A stretch of 64,000 nt of DNA from Ulva prolifera (GCA_023078555.1 CM041197.1:3320501-3384500), one strand, 5' to 3'. Counted from the stretch's first letter, positions 44,196-57,500 are shown. Notes: generated by a model from the sequence alone, not told the origin. Numbers and translations are program-made.

Positions 44196-46776
44196 ACACC
44201 ATGGTGCACCAATGCAGTGGGTGTGGCGCTGGCGCAAACGCTCTTCAGCAGCAACGCTGGGTATGGTGGTCTGCGTGTCAGACCAAGCCAGCCTTCTGAA
44301 ACTTCCTGCGGTGATACGTAAGGACGCAGAGTCCGAGTGTTGTGAGATAGAGACTGTCCAGTCACGCGTGACATTCTGCCGCAGCAAGTTCAGCAAGCTC
44401 ATCTGTGTGTGCCACCGCGTATCAGCACACAACGAAAATCTCAAACTATATTCCGATGTGTTGCAACTACATTGTCGATAGCGCAACGTTGTTCGTTTGT
44501 TGTCAACGCTGAAACCAGCAACGGTCGTAGTCTGCGTCTCGTAGATCACACCTCCTACCGCAAGGGTCACGTCAATCAAGCCTCAATGCTATTACCTGTA
44601 GTAGTCGGAAGTATTGGTAGATGGCACCGCACTCGCGAACGAAGCGGCAGTCACGCAGCGGCAGTCAGGCGCATTTCCACACAATAACGGCTTCAGTCAG
44701 CACGATTTAGAAAGCATACAGTGACGTGTCATGCTCCTCTGGGTCATTGTGTCATGGTTCTGTTATTGCAATGTAGCCGTTTGTCTCGCAAGCGTCAGCT
44801 ATGTAGCCGTGAAGAGTCGCATCCTCAATGCCATACCAATTGCATGTAGTGGAAGTTGCGGCTAAAAACATGTCTGTGAAGCCTGAATATCGCCGCGCTT
44901 GACACCTGATACTTCAACAGACTACCGAAGTTGTTCCCGAGCCCAGTTTCGTGCTGTGAAGCTTTTGGCATCTTGCTGATGACACCACAAGCCTGTGCTG
45001 TTCACGCCTGTCAGACAGGTTAATAGTAAGATGAAGGAATCGTATCACACGCACAGCTGCACGGGTTAGCGGTGAGACCGCTGACGTCTTGCCGCACACG
45101 ATGTACACGCTCACGCGTGGTGATCGTGTGTAAGCAGGCCACGAGGACGCACAGAGTGATATTGCAGAGTGCATTGATGTACACATTACTGGAATCCTCA
45201 CGTGCGTTATGGCGTTGCGCAGCCAAACAGCAGGATGAGCCGGAGGAGTACAGTACGAGTACACTGCAGTGGACTGTGTTCCCGGCGTGGTTGTAGTGTG
45301 GCCGTGTGTAGGTGGCTGTTGTTTCAGATGCGATTCTTTTGTTGTATTTGTTTTCTCTCGTTCACTCTTTTGTACGCACTGCATTCCGGCACATACCGAT
45401 CGCCCTCTGCGCGCAGCTGCGCCACACTCATATTCAAGCACCAGACAGGATGTAGACCGCCTCGGGACCCCTGATACGCACATCATGGTGGTGTCCATAA
45501 GAAACTGTTATGGCATTTAGTCAATGCGCCTCGTGATGTAGTTTACTCGTTGAAATGCAGCCTGCAACAGGCAGACCCGGCTGCGTCAACAGCCTGCGGT
45601 CTACACGCGAGGCTGTCTCAACCTGAAAATCTCGTAAACTGCTATCGCTGCTGTGGAGATCAGTCTCGTCGTGACGTCCTCTATAGGAAGCTTAAGCTTT
45701 GACCAGTGGTCGGCGCTACCGGATGTGCGCGAAGCTGGTCAGTAGCCCGCGACGCCCAGAGATTACATGCCAATCCACATGCTGGTCAGGGCCACGTCGT
45801 GGCCACGACGTCGTGCGGCAAACCATCCGCACAAGCCACGTTCCGTCGTGCTTCCACTGATGTCACATTCTCCAAGTCAGCTATTCAACCCATACATGGT
45901 GAACTTACCGCTCATATGGCCGCTCATACGGAGGCGCTCATACACATGAGCGACGACCTGTGTAGACGGGTAACTGCTTGAATGAGCTTATTGATGACTT
46001 GCTGTACGCGGACGCCCTGCCTCCGGAACCTCAGTGCCTCTGTCTGGTTGCTACAGGCCGGCGATATATGGCTCGCGATCGCGTGGTCTGTGCTGGCATT
46101 TGATTCGAAGCCATGAGGTGTAATACTCAGACATGTACAGTGTCAGTGTCGACCAAATGAGCTTTGGATGCTCCAGTCATCATTAGTCGACTGATGATTG
46201 TAGAATGTCGTGGTCCAAGACTCGTGGACGATGGTTTGGCGCAGCCCCGGGCGTGCACGAGTGGAGCTCCAGTCGCGAGCAGCTTCGCGAGCATGCTGAG
46301 CTGGTGCACCGTGGCCATGGTGCTTCCGCGTGGGGCTGATTCGGAGCCGAACACAGGCTGAGGCTGGCAGTCTGTCAACCTCAGTGATAGACCAGTAGGC
46401 AGCCAGTGAGCACGATTGAACGCGGTAATTGTGTTTGCTCGGCGATCGTCACACGCGCTACATGCATGACATAGCCGAATGACATCCGGCAAGACTGCAA
46501 GCCTTAGAGCTGCCTGCATGGATGTATATTTATGTCGCTGTAAACACTAACGGTGTCGTCGTGATCTCGGACGCACACTTGCGGCTATGCTGATATTGAT
46601 GCGGTGCACACCCCTCTCGTGACATCGATCAATCCGTCCCACATCGACGTGAGACAGCCGGTCATTGTAACATAGCGAGGGCAAGCTTCACATTTCAGCA
46701 TTGGCATTAATTATTAGCGCACGTACTTGTTTGCATCTCCAGGTGTGCAGCGCGCATTCCTGTCAACAGCGTCACC

Positions 46777-49700
46777 ATGGGTCGCAAGGCGAAGAAAGCT
46801 GCCCCAAAGAAAGGTAGTAAAGCATCGTCTGTTGAGAAGAAAGATGCAGTTCAGCTGTCCTTCGCTGAAACCATCCTGACGTTTCGCCATGAATCAACAA
46901 GCGTGCAAGTTTCAAGAGAACTGGCGGAAGAAAGCCAGCTGCTAGTCGAATTGCAAGACCAGGATAATGCGACGGAAGAAATTTCAATAAGTCTGTCCAT
47001 CGAGACTGTACAAGCTTGGGTACACGTGCTCCAAGCCAAACAAGATGACACGTTATCCCGTCTTGGTACCTCTGAACTGCTAGGCGCCTTGGAGGTGAGC
47101 TTTTGTGCATCCGCGACGTGTCAACTTGCAAAAACCTAATGTTGATCATCGTAGCTTGGGTTACATCATGCCACGCAAGACGAAGTCAGGGATGCCGTTA
47201 TGGCAACTTGCGCATGTTCAGTTCCAGAGAGTTTTCCGCACCAGGCAAGCGAGCAAGACTGTATGCATAGCTACTACATACATTATGTGTGTTGTTGTGG
47301 TCGAACTGACGTGATTGCGGAATATCTGTCGGGTTATGCCAACCATGCTCGCGTGTGTGTTTCCTCGCCCTGCCATGCCTGAGCTACGAATGTGACCAGA
47401 GCAACAACTCGGTGCTTGAATGGGTATAGTTTACGACTCTGTTGCTTCTCAAAAGTGATATCAACTGCTGGTGTCCTTTGAATCGCTGGTTGGCCAAGGT
47501 CGGCACATGTCTATCCCGGTAGGCTGAAAGTAGTGCGGGGTACGTAGGCCTCTTTCACTGCCGGCAGATCCCCCCACAAAGTCAGTCATTGCTTCTGGCT
47601 GTCGCGACATGTCGATACTTGGCTAGGTATGCAAACACAGTACCTGCGTCAAGGTGCATGAAGTCTGCACACTTGTGGGGTCCGAAGCACCGCAGTCGCC
47701 CCCGAGCTGATGGACCGGTCTCCACTGCTTGAGAGAAATGCAGTCTCGATCGCGATCGGCACCTGCATAAGCCCGTCGCCGTCCTGACTGTGCCAAGTGT
47801 ACATGCAGCTCACGCATATCCTCTGTTTCACACAAGCAGCCACTATAGCTATTATAATCAGCCACCCACACCTGCTACAGAAATTGCTGTGCTTGGTGCC
47901 GGTGCGGGGCAGTCGCTTGTCATTCGGGAGTTGTGGCTTGGGTGTGTTACGATGTGTCCAAGGCCCTGTTCTTGAACTGCCTGCTGCTTCTGCGGCGCTA
48001 CCTGCCTCGCGTCTTCTGTCCTTGTAGCACAAGCAGCCGCCCACTCCTGCCACACCTGGCTGCCTTCATCCCTGCAACACCTGCCACACTGCGGCAGTCC
48101 AGTGATATGACTGCTTTACCACTGCACCCTTGCACGCTGTGTCGTGCATGGGTCGAGCAGTGGTATAGCGGTCATATCACTTGACTGCCACACACCCTCG
48201 CCCACCCACTGAGTGAGAGTGTACTACATGGCGCTGAGGCACGGTGTTACCACGTCCGTTGGGAATTAACAGTGTACACCACTGATCGCTTCCTTCGCTG
48301 CAGGCCGCAGACTTCCTCCGCGATGATGACACAGTGGCCGTGTGTGTGAACGCGCTGTGCCAGGCGTTCGTACCTCCAGATGCCAGCACTAGTGACGCAG
48401 CTAGTGGTTCAAAGGTGCGTCGTCGTTGAAATGGACCATCCAGACCGCTTCTGTAGATTTATGTTCGGATTCATGCTGGTCGAGGGAGCCCCGCTCAGCT
48501 CTTGTGCATCCCGTTTGTACCAGCATCGTCCACCTGTGAATTTGCTCCAGTCCAGTGATGTGACCGCTGTACCGCTGGAGATCCGCAGAAGCTCGGTCCT
48601 CTAGACCAACACATCCAACGCAGCTTCATTTAGATTTGTGTTCGTCAGCACTGGTGCACTGCTGTGCCACGCGCATCACCGAGTGGCACTGCATGTTGCA
48701 AAAAAATTGGAGCAAAATAGCCCTTCATGCTCAAGGCAGCAGTCGGAGGCTGGCTCATGTCCGCAACGGCGTCACTGCTAGTGCTGCCTGTCACGATGTG
48801 ATAGCACACAGAGTGTAAGAGCCTTGCACGGCTTCTGCCAAGTGCATCACATCGGCCTTCAAGAGTACTAGTGCTAGTATCCATTGCAGCGCTCCGCTGC
48901 TGAGAAAACCTGCAAGCACAGCTGCCTCCTGCATGCAAGCCTTGCACCTGATCTGCAATTCAGTGTCTCAGAGCTGAAGAACTGCCCAGGTTTCTGTCGC
49001 TCTATCTCGCAACTGAGCACCAGCTGCATCTCCACTGTTGCAACGCCAATACAACCAACGAGTCGTCCATGTTCAGGCACAGGATGTCACTGCTGGACGC
49101 CCGATGGGCCCGGCTATGGTCTGGCATTCACTTCACAGTGGGACAGCAAGCAGCACACAGGCTGATGATTCACCGAAACCCCCGACTCAGGCTCAGCGAG
49201 AGCAGGCCTTCGAGGTGGGTGCCCCTGACCTGCATGCATGCGAAAGTTCTCTGCTCGCCGCCAGTACCATACACACGTGTCACGCGTGCTCAACATCACC
49301 CCTGCTTCGATGAGCACACCCACACAGCTGCACCTTCTCGCCAGCTGTCACGGCAGTCCCCTCAACTCTCAGGCAGCGCCCTCAAGCAGCTTGCGGCCGC
49401 ATCCTTCTGTGGCATCCACCGCTCGTGTCTGTCGGTACCATCGGTGCCTGATACGAATGCACAGCCCTCAGTTTTGAGCAAGGTGGTAGGCACAAGGCAG
49501 TCCCTGCAGTCTTCGCAACCTGGTGACACATGCATGACACAGGTAGCCGCCCTCTATTAGTTTACGTGAGACACTGGTCCAAGGCGGTGCTGTGCCCAAG
49601 CACCACACGCTCAATCAGACAACAAAAAAGCACCAGATCCGCCGGCGGCCCCATGCACTGTTCCATCGTGGCAGCTTGGAGGCCCTCACCAGTCTCACAC

Positions 49701-51630
49701 ACGCATGCAGGTCCTGCGGGCCGCGCCGGCACGCGCGGTTCCGCGACTCTTCGCCGCGATCCACCCCCGGCCCCTCTCCACCGCCAGACTTGAGCGCGCG
49801 ACTCAGGTCAGCGAGGCCGCGTCCCTGCGCCACCTCCTCATGCTGCTTCCCCCCACGTTCCACCCCGCCGTCCTCCATGCACGGTTCCCCACCATCCAGC
49901 ATGACCACACCCTCTGCCTCCCGGACGTTTCGCCCCCCTATTACAGCCGCACACCGGCGCCGGAGAAGTCTTCCCTGACCCTCCATGCGCTGGCCGCTGC
50001 CGCGGTGTTTGCCGCTGGCTCCCCTGCGGCGGCCTGGAGCACCGCCAAGGAGGTGCCAAAGCCCAAGAAGGACCCCCTGCGGCAGCTCTCACATGAGCCG
50101 GTCCCGCTCGCGCTCCTCCGCGGCCAGCTCAAGCGCGCCCGCAGCGCGGAGCACACCGGCGGGTCGGACGACGACTCTGCAGCAGAGGCTACGGCCGCAG
50201 CCGCCGCGGCCCTGGCGCTGCCGGACGTGACGGAGGAAATCGTCCCGGCGGCGGTGATGGCCCCGTCGGCGGCGCTGACTCGCCTCAGCCTGCACCTCGG
50301 GTACGACGCGGAGCGCAGCTGCACCGGGTTGCGCGCGCTGGGCACGCTGTGCGAGCTGAAGCTCTTCATCAGGAGCGTCGCCTCCCTCGATGTGACGGTC
50401 TTCGCGGCAGCGATGCGCGCGCTGCCGGCGCTCGGCCGCCTGCACATCAAGGCCAAGTCCCCGGAGCACATTGACTACACGAGCGACACCGGAGTGCGGG
50501 ACCTTCTCGGCGCGGTGAGCGCGCTGCCGCGCCTCCACGCGCTCGGCCTCGAGAGCGTGTTTTACACCGACCACATGTTCAAGCGGCGGCGCGACCCCCT
50601 CGGGCCGAACTCGATTGACCAGCTGTCGCGGCTGAAGGCCCTGACGTACCTGAGCCTGCGGGACAACCTCATTCGGCGGAAGGACGCCGGCGTGAAGCTC
50701 GGCAAGGGGCTGCGGCCGCTGAAGAAGCTGAAGCAGCTGTGCATCGCCAACATGGAGGACGGCGTGGAGTACGCGCTCCAGATCTACGTGAACGGCGGCT
50801 TCCCGGCGCTGCAGGCACTGGACACGGGCAAGTACCACCTGAACCGTTTTGCCCGCTCCGCTCCGGCGTTTGAGTCGTCACCGGCGGGGGCTGGGCTGAC
50901 GGCTCTCGGGCTCAGCTGCGGCTCCAGGGGCCCGAGCGACAGCAACAACGGGTTTGCAGGCGAGAGGTTTACCGTGCTGCCGAAGGGGTTCCCGGCGCTG
51001 CAGGTGCTCGACCTGCGGCGGAACTGGATGCATGACCAGGGCCTGGACGGCGTCGCCGCGGTGCTGCCGCAGCTCACGGCGATGCACAGCCTGGATGTGG
51101 GGCACAACGGCGTGACGCATGAGAGCCTGTTTGCGCTGCTTGCGGCGGCGGCGAAGCTGGGCAAGGGGAAGGGCCGGGGGCTGCGGCGGCTCGGGATCGC
51201 CGGGGCGGCCGTCGGGCCGGAGCATGCGGCAGCGCTGGCGGGCCTACTCACTCCGCTGGCATTGCTAGAGGAGGTGGATGTGTCCAGCTTGGGGCTGGGA
51301 GGCGCTGGCGTGAGGGGGGTTGTGGAGGCACTGGCACGGCTGCCGCAGCTGGGCAGCCTTAATATGTCGGACAATGGGCAGGTGGCCGCGGAAATTGAGG
51401 CAATGGCGCCGCTGCTCACTGGCCTGAAGGGTCTGCGACGGCTTGCTATGCATGAGAAGGAGGGGGGTGCCGCAGCGGCGGTGCGTGCGGCGGTGGAGGG
51501 CGCTGCGCCGTGGCTTGAGGCGATCACGCTGGGGACTGCGCAGCACGCAGATGAGATGCAGCATGATCGGGAGGTTGTGGTGTGGGGTGACCCATGGGAG
51601 CCCATGTCGGACGACAACCTGTACGACTGA
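46777..51630 (+). CDS. BTB/Skp1-fold plus leucine-rich-repeat protein, paralogue 3
   Basis: Exons: 46777-47094, 48304-48414, 49077-49214 and 49711-51630, all phase 0, giving about 828 residues. The first junction gives LLGALE-AADFLRDDDTVAVCVNALC, the typical end of a BTB/Skp1 fold. The linker exon runs AQDVTAGRPMGP to PPTQAQREQAFE. The last exon begins VLRAAPARAVPRLFAAIHPR. By eye, roughly nine in ten residues match paralogue 2 in the LRR exon, with differences concentrated in the linker and in LRR surface positions. It ends EPMSDDNLYD. Introns are short here because no large element is inserted, which fixes the ancestral gene structure. The shared upstream region suggests the same regulation as paralogue 2. 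Confidence 0.87.
48093..48189. repeat. 97-bp inverted repeat in intron 1 of paralogue 3
   Basis: Arms 48093-48125 and 48157-48189 pair almost throughout (GGCAGTC, then AGTGATATGACTGCTTTACC against the complementary arm). The paralogue 2 intron lacks it. Each arm contains CAGTGGTATAGCGGTCATAT or a close variant, which resembles a tRNA D-arm/A-box. Confidence 0.75.
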
Positions 51631-54372
51631 GTGCTGTGGGCTGTGTCTGAATCATGAATGATCACCGACAAAAAAAACTGGATTCTGTTGCTGTGGAGCT
51701 ATGCTCTGAGTTACGGTAAAGACGTTATACTGTGCTTCCACCGCTGCTAGACCGGTTCCATGTGTACCATATGCCGAAGCTTGTCTGCATCGTCCGAGGG
51801 TTTGAGTTGAAGGCGGCATGGACGGCGACCGAAGAATCGCTTCGTGATTTCAACTGAGTGGAATGTGATGATCACCTGGACGTGAGGCGCGCTCTGTTGT
51901 AGTATCAGTGCTGGCATGTTTGTAACAGTGCACACAGGTGTTGCAGTAGAAGTGATCTTTGTGGGCACATGAAAGAATTCATCAAGTATCAGAATTTCTG
52001 ATTCAGAACACATAATGTATATCTTTGATGATCCGCTGCAGGCCTTGCGAATCATGCGTGGCCATGTAACCAGGGGCTAGTGTGACTCTTTTCCCCCTCC
52101 CACCACATTGCTGTGTCACGAGGTTGGCAGCTGGCAATCTAAACCTCTCACACGCCAGATTGAGTGACGATGTATCCCTGTTCGGATAGGCCGACCGGCT
52201 TTGGAAGCATCATCATTTACACGCCTACTGTTTCCCCACGCACCACGGTGCGTTCCTGAGGAGACCCGCTACGACTCTGTTGCGTCCAGCCGGTGTCATG
52301 TCAGCGCACACAAGGCAGAGCTTTCACGTCTCCTGAACAATCAACTTTGTTAAAGTGTATATGACCTGAATTGCATGGAGTCTGCGGACTCGAATTGCCG
52401 GAGCAGCGGATCCCAGATGCAGTTTCTGCTGGCCGTGTCCAAGACGCCAGATATCCGGATCTTATGTTCTCGGGTCTGGCTGCTGGATATGATGTGTCGG
52501 TACGATACCTCTATGTGGTGTCGGTCTGAGCTCGCCTCGGCGGGGCTCGGCGGTGGTCACGGCGTGGACTCACCATGTTGGCCACAGGACCATGGTGGAA
52601 GCATAAGTGTGGAAAATGCACGATGCCGCATGGAAACTAATAGAGTATATCAGCTTTCTGCTGACTGTTTGTACCGGGCTGCTCACCTGCCTTCGTTGAT
52701 ACACTATGCTCAGCGAGCCTAACCATCATGGATGGCACCGCTGAAAAGGCAAGGCTGCGATTGACTGCACACCATGTATAGGAAGACGGAAACTGGCCAA
52801 TGACGGCGATGGAATTTCCTTGAAATCTGCTAGCTGCACAGCGCCGGCGTAGGCCAGGATCAATACCCCAGAGTGGTTTGCTCACAACTACAGGTACCAC
52901 TTTCGCCATACTCTGTCTGCGGTGCTGCCTGCCTGTCCAAATCTGACCTTGTACCCCGGGAACAACAGTTTATCGTGCTCTGGACAGTATGTGAGCAGGC
53001 ATAGCTTGGCCAGTATTGAATAGGCGGGGTCAGCGAGTCTACAGGACGCAGGTGGGCATCACACGCTATCGTCGGCGCCAGGTTCGCGCTGTCCCGCTCG
53101 GGAGTGCATTGCCTGGCATCAGTATATTGAGGTGTACATTAACTGGAGCCGTCTGCGAGTTAGTATACATTTTGTGTACACTGGCACGCTGTACTTTGAG
53201 GCGTCTGCATGCTTTGTTGGTGTCCTTTCGAGTGCTCTGGAGCCCTAAGGTGCTGTAGCGCTAGAAGAGGACTAGAAGAGGACGATTTCATCGTCTGTGA
53301 CTCCAACACAAGACCTTTTTTGGGCACCATGTGCTCTGCATACTGTGGACGACATGAATTCATCGCATCCAGCCTCACGGACCCGGTGGACGTGTTGCGC
53401 AACCGTTGGAGATTTGTACTAGTTTTCCTTTGGTTTCCGCCTGGGCCGGATGGCCGCTACTCTTGTCTCTGAAACCACTGTGGCAGTCTGCACAAACGCT
53501 TCGGCAACTGTGACATGCCAGCGATATATATATCATATGGTCGCTATCATATGGTCGCTATAACACTACATTTCCACAGCAACAACCAGTGGTCGGCCAC
53601 GGGAAATCTCCAACCTCGTGCATTCAAAACCTGATCGCCCAGTGTCACTACTCAGCTGCACGACCCTCCCGGGGGCCGACGCAGCCATCCTCGCTGTTTC
53701 ATCATGATTATGATAAGGTCCTCGGTGGCGACAATGTGGGGAAGGGTGGGGGCGGGCGGGCGCACGCCATGTGCCACACGCTGCGTTTCCCCGTGCTGGT
53801 TTTCGTCGCTGCTGCCCGTCTCACGATGGCGACTGGCACTGCCCCCGATTCTGAACTGCAATGCATGGGGCATGCTCAAGCACCCTCATGTCTTGAGTGC
53901 AGTGACAGTGCCTTCGTCTGGCACGGTATGTCCTGGTCATGCATGCGCAGGCGGCTTCATGTGTTGCTTGTGATTACCACGTGGACGATGCGACCTGCAG
54001 GTCCAACTTGGCCGTGTAACACAGTGACAGGCCGGTTATTTGACTCTCGCATTCGGAATCTGGACGGCCTGCGGCAGCTTTGGCGACAAAGCACGCCTGC
54101 CTCGGACCGACGCTTGCTTTCTTCGTCTGTTGCTGTCTCGGGCCGGTGCGCTGCCTCGGGGTCGATGCAAGGTCGTACAGGCCTGCTTTCTGGCACCGGG
54201 AATCCCGGTGGAAACCCGCTTTCTGTACTGCAGCAGCTGGCTCTGCTGCATTGAAGGGGGATCACCGGCCTTGCGCTGAATGTCAAGCGGCGATCAGAAC
54301 AGTCACTGATCAAGTAAACAGATACGTGATTTTGCGCTGCTGTGAGCGGTGCAGTGTGGAAGACATCTCATA

Positions 54373-54398
54373 CACCATGCCCTGCGCAGGGCATGGTG
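54373..54398. other. 26-bp perfect palindrome
   Basis: CACCATGCCCTGC is followed immediately by its exact inverse complement GCAGGGCATGGTG, with no spacer. It directly abuts the minisatellite. Confidence 0.9.
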
Positions 54399-54555
54399 CT
54401 TGAGATGCCTGGTGCTTAAGATGGGGCTTGAGATGCCTGGTGCTTAAGATGGGGCTTGAGATGCCTGGTGCTTGAGATTGTGCTTGAGATGCCTGGTGCT
54501 TGAGATGGTGCTTGAGATGGTGCTTGAGATGGTGATGGAGATGATGTTTGAGATG
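54399..54555. repeat. minisatellite, 27-bp units decaying to 12-bp units
   Basis: Units like CTTGAGATGCCTGGTGCTTA plus AGATGGG repeat about three and a half times. They are followed by shorter GGTGCTTGAGAT units. The first unit shares GGTGCTTGAGATGCCTGGTG with the edge of the palindrome. Confidence 0.9.
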
Positions 54556-57500
54556 CATGCCCGCCGAGTCCATGGTGCTGAAGACAGCTGCCACTGTCTC
54601 TCAGTGCGCCAGTGCGCCACCTCGCTGGAGCGCGACACCAGGCTCCCTTCGCGCGCTCGAGGCGCCCCCTAGCATGCCGGATGCGGATCTCTGTTCAGCT
54701 TGTTCTGCTTATTCTACACATTGGGCAGCCCCCGCGGGGCTGTCCATCGCAGTCTCACTGAAGCGCAGCCGTTCGGACAGTAAAACCCTGAATTCCCGAT
54801 CGGCGCCGCGTCGTCGTGCGGGCCTGGGGCAGTGGGCGGGAGTCGCAACCTGTCATGAGGTACGATGTCGACGTCTCTCTAAGCAGTGACACATGTGCAT
54901 GTGCGATTGTGGTGCGCACAAGCTTCTTCTGCTGGAGCATACCCGGGAATCCTCAGCCGTGTCCCGAAGCTGACATGATACGGCGTGACTACCTCAGCAC
55001 GCATTCTTGGCACGCCTGCTCTCAGCTGCGGCTGAAGCGGTCCGTTTTTACAGCAACAGACGATCACTGGGGGAAACTCTTTGGCCTGTGGCATGCATGC
55101 ATATTGGCAACATTGTCCATTGTGCTGCAGCTGCAAGCGGACCGAGTTTGGATTGCGCAGCGCTGTATATGTGGTGATTCATTCCCTGCATCCTGTGCTC
55201 CGCATGTCATGCAGGTGCATCAGCAATGTTTTCCCGCACACTCAAGTCATTGCAACTGTTCGATTGCATGCAGCAGTCGACATGCATTAGGTGGTGCGAT
55301 TGGGCCTCACATGCACAGCTATTTTGTGAGGGCCTGACTCCGAGCTTTCGCAGCCACACGTGAGGTCAGCACAGTGCAAGGTGTCACCACTGCTCTGGAA
55401 CAGGAACATAAGCCGTGGATTTCGAGCACATGCATTTCACCCATGCAAGATGTGTGCGCAGTTTGAGCAGCCACGCGTGAGCACAGATGTGATCTCCACG
55501 CGCACGATCTTGTCACGCGTGCTATTGTCCCCAAACATATGCACATGCATGAACAGTTCCCAACGTGTCCTCGCAATAAGACTGAGAAGCTGCTCTTGGT
55601 GTGCTTCAGGTGCCACCCTTGCAAGCCTACTGCTCTCACCGACTCGAGACGGCCCAAAGGTCATCAACACGTGTGTACGCACACATACCTGAAGCCGGCA
55701 TGGAGTATGTAGAGGTTGAAGGTACGTATGCGTATGCGAGCATTGGCAGGCGAGATGTCAAATGTACTGACGGGCCCGGGCCCCGGCTGGGGCGAAGGCT
55801 GATCGCGCACGTCCCGACCATCGCGCGCTCTGGCGGCTGTGTGCACACCACGTGGTGATGCACTATAATGCATGCATTTGCAATCCGAGTCGACGCGGCT
55901 GTGCACGCGTGAGGGCGTGCTGCCATGCCGGTGTATCATCGTGTACTACCGTCAAGCCGTGGCCCAGCCAACAGATATGTCCGTGAAAACATGAAAAACC
56001 TATAAGGTTAGCCTGCTGTCCCGGGAGGTCCACGTGCAGGCAGCGCCCCATGTGTTGCGCTGATTATGACGACACAGCGCGCCGCACCGGCACGTGCCCC
56101 TTGGTGCACCCTGGACCCAGCCCGGAGCTTCACGAATTGCGAGGAACATCTTATCGCCATGCCTCGGTACCTGGGTTCCAGCTTATGCATGCGCAAGTTA
56201 CAAAAGAGTAAAGTGGAGAGACACACCACATGCATGTGCATGTTTGCTGGATGTCGCACCAGTGCGACATCATCTGCGCACGCACTGCTGCTGGCAGCTG
56301 CTATTAATGCAAACGGCTCTGAACACCGGAGTTCCTCGGCGCTCGGTACAGACCTCTGGAGGACTTGATGCCAGCGGATGAAACATCAGTACATCCGCGC
56401 GCGCAGTGTTCCTGATACATAGTATTCGCTCGAGCGAGATCCCGACGGCCCGGGCATCGGCATTGCACTCCGCGCGTGTGTGAAGCAATCGAGACCGCGG
56501 CGTGCAAGAGGCATCACCCTGAAGGTCATCTGGTAGTGCAGACGGCACCTCCGTATACGTATCGCTGCCTTCGATCAAAGGTGTGCATGCTGCAGCCCGC
56601 GTACTCTGCCATTTGCAAATTGCGCATACATTGCCCGTGGTGTGGTCTTGATACTGAAGAGAACACACCCGCAAACAAACGAACAGCATACAAGATACTT
56701 GCAAGCTGATCTTGCAAGCAGCGTCTGCGCTGTGTGATTGCACGTTCCGATATGGATGTGATCCGTCGAAGACAATCCTGTTATGCATCAGGATTATGTG
56801 CCAACTATCGAACGACACGTATGCTACTCATCGAACTTGCTGATCGAGAGCCTTAACGTTGTAAAGTACCTGGCCAGCCGGCTCCGTCGCTGTAGTGAAG
56901 GAAGAGTGAAAAGAAAAGGCTGAAATGGTTCCGCCATCAGAATTGCTAACGAAGCATGCAGCTGTGTTGCGGGAGCTGGCTCGCTGCGCCCATGGACGGA
57001 CAAGCGTTGCGGTTGCACTGCAGCGCCGGCTTTGCAAATGATCATAGAAGTATCGAACATCCGATGTCCCTGTTGACAACATCATGTCTGATCTTGGCGA
57101 TTCGTGATTGGTCCATCTGGTCGAGTCCTGCCGAAGATTTTTTTTTCCTGGATTATTACTGCATGTGCCACTGCTAGGGTATGGCTGTGCTTTTCGAAGG
57201 GGTTTCCAGAAAGTCGGTGTGCTGTGATTGTGCACACCCACTCGCACTTCTGCCACGCTCATGATCATTGATGGTGCTCTTTACTTTCCTCTGCATGACG
57301 TTAATGGTGAATGTGAGGAGCTGCACATGTGCACGCTTGGTCAGTGGCACTGGCAACGCGTACACATGCCTGCATGCAGATCTACAATATGTAGGGTAAA
57401 CTGCATAGGGGCCACCTGGCGGCCGTGCCATCACTGCTGCTCCATGGGCTTCCGCTTGTCAGCATGGATTTGTGGGTGTTTGTGTGTGTGGAGCACGATG

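Larger units (their letters stand above)
39510..45968. mobile_element. 6.46-kb insertion bounded by 23-bp inverted repeats, family unknown
   Basis: The left end is CGTCTACACAGGTCGTCGCT plus CAT. The right end (45946-45968) is its exact inverse complement. The flanks (ATCAGACTGG left; GGTAACTGCTTGAATGAGC right) are continuous in the paralogue 1 flank as ATCAGCTGGGTAACTGCTTG at about 30674-30693. GG on each side may be a 2-bp duplication. Near the right end the motif CGCTCATAYG recurs several times, like subterminal repeats. Inside are a 61-bp tandem repeat, a pair of about 260-bp inverted repeats and a repeat-rich frame. No transposase is recognised, so the superfamily is not assigned. Confidence 0.6.
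45969..52510 (+). repeat. segmental duplication, right block (partner 30682-38870)
   Basis: This is the counterpart of the left block, containing paralogue 3. Upstream flank, introns and downstream flank align with the left block. It lacks the hAT-like element and the 23-bp hairpin, and it has its own small inverted repeat in intron 2 upstream sequence (48093-48189). Confidence 0.85.

Noticed and set aside
39510-45968. Interpretation of the 39091 and 39510 repeats as long terminal repeats of one element
   Set aside because: The third copy of the end is inverted and only 23 bp long, and the 308-bp copy has its own ancestral flanks, so a direct terminal repeat pair does not fit.
53589-54254. 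221-codon plus-strand frame
   Set aside because: No domain is recognised, the composition is mixed and competing frames exist. It was not supportable as a gene.
56270-56818. 182-codon minus-strand frame
   Set aside because: There is no recognisable motif, start context or splice chain, and it is likely a chance frame.
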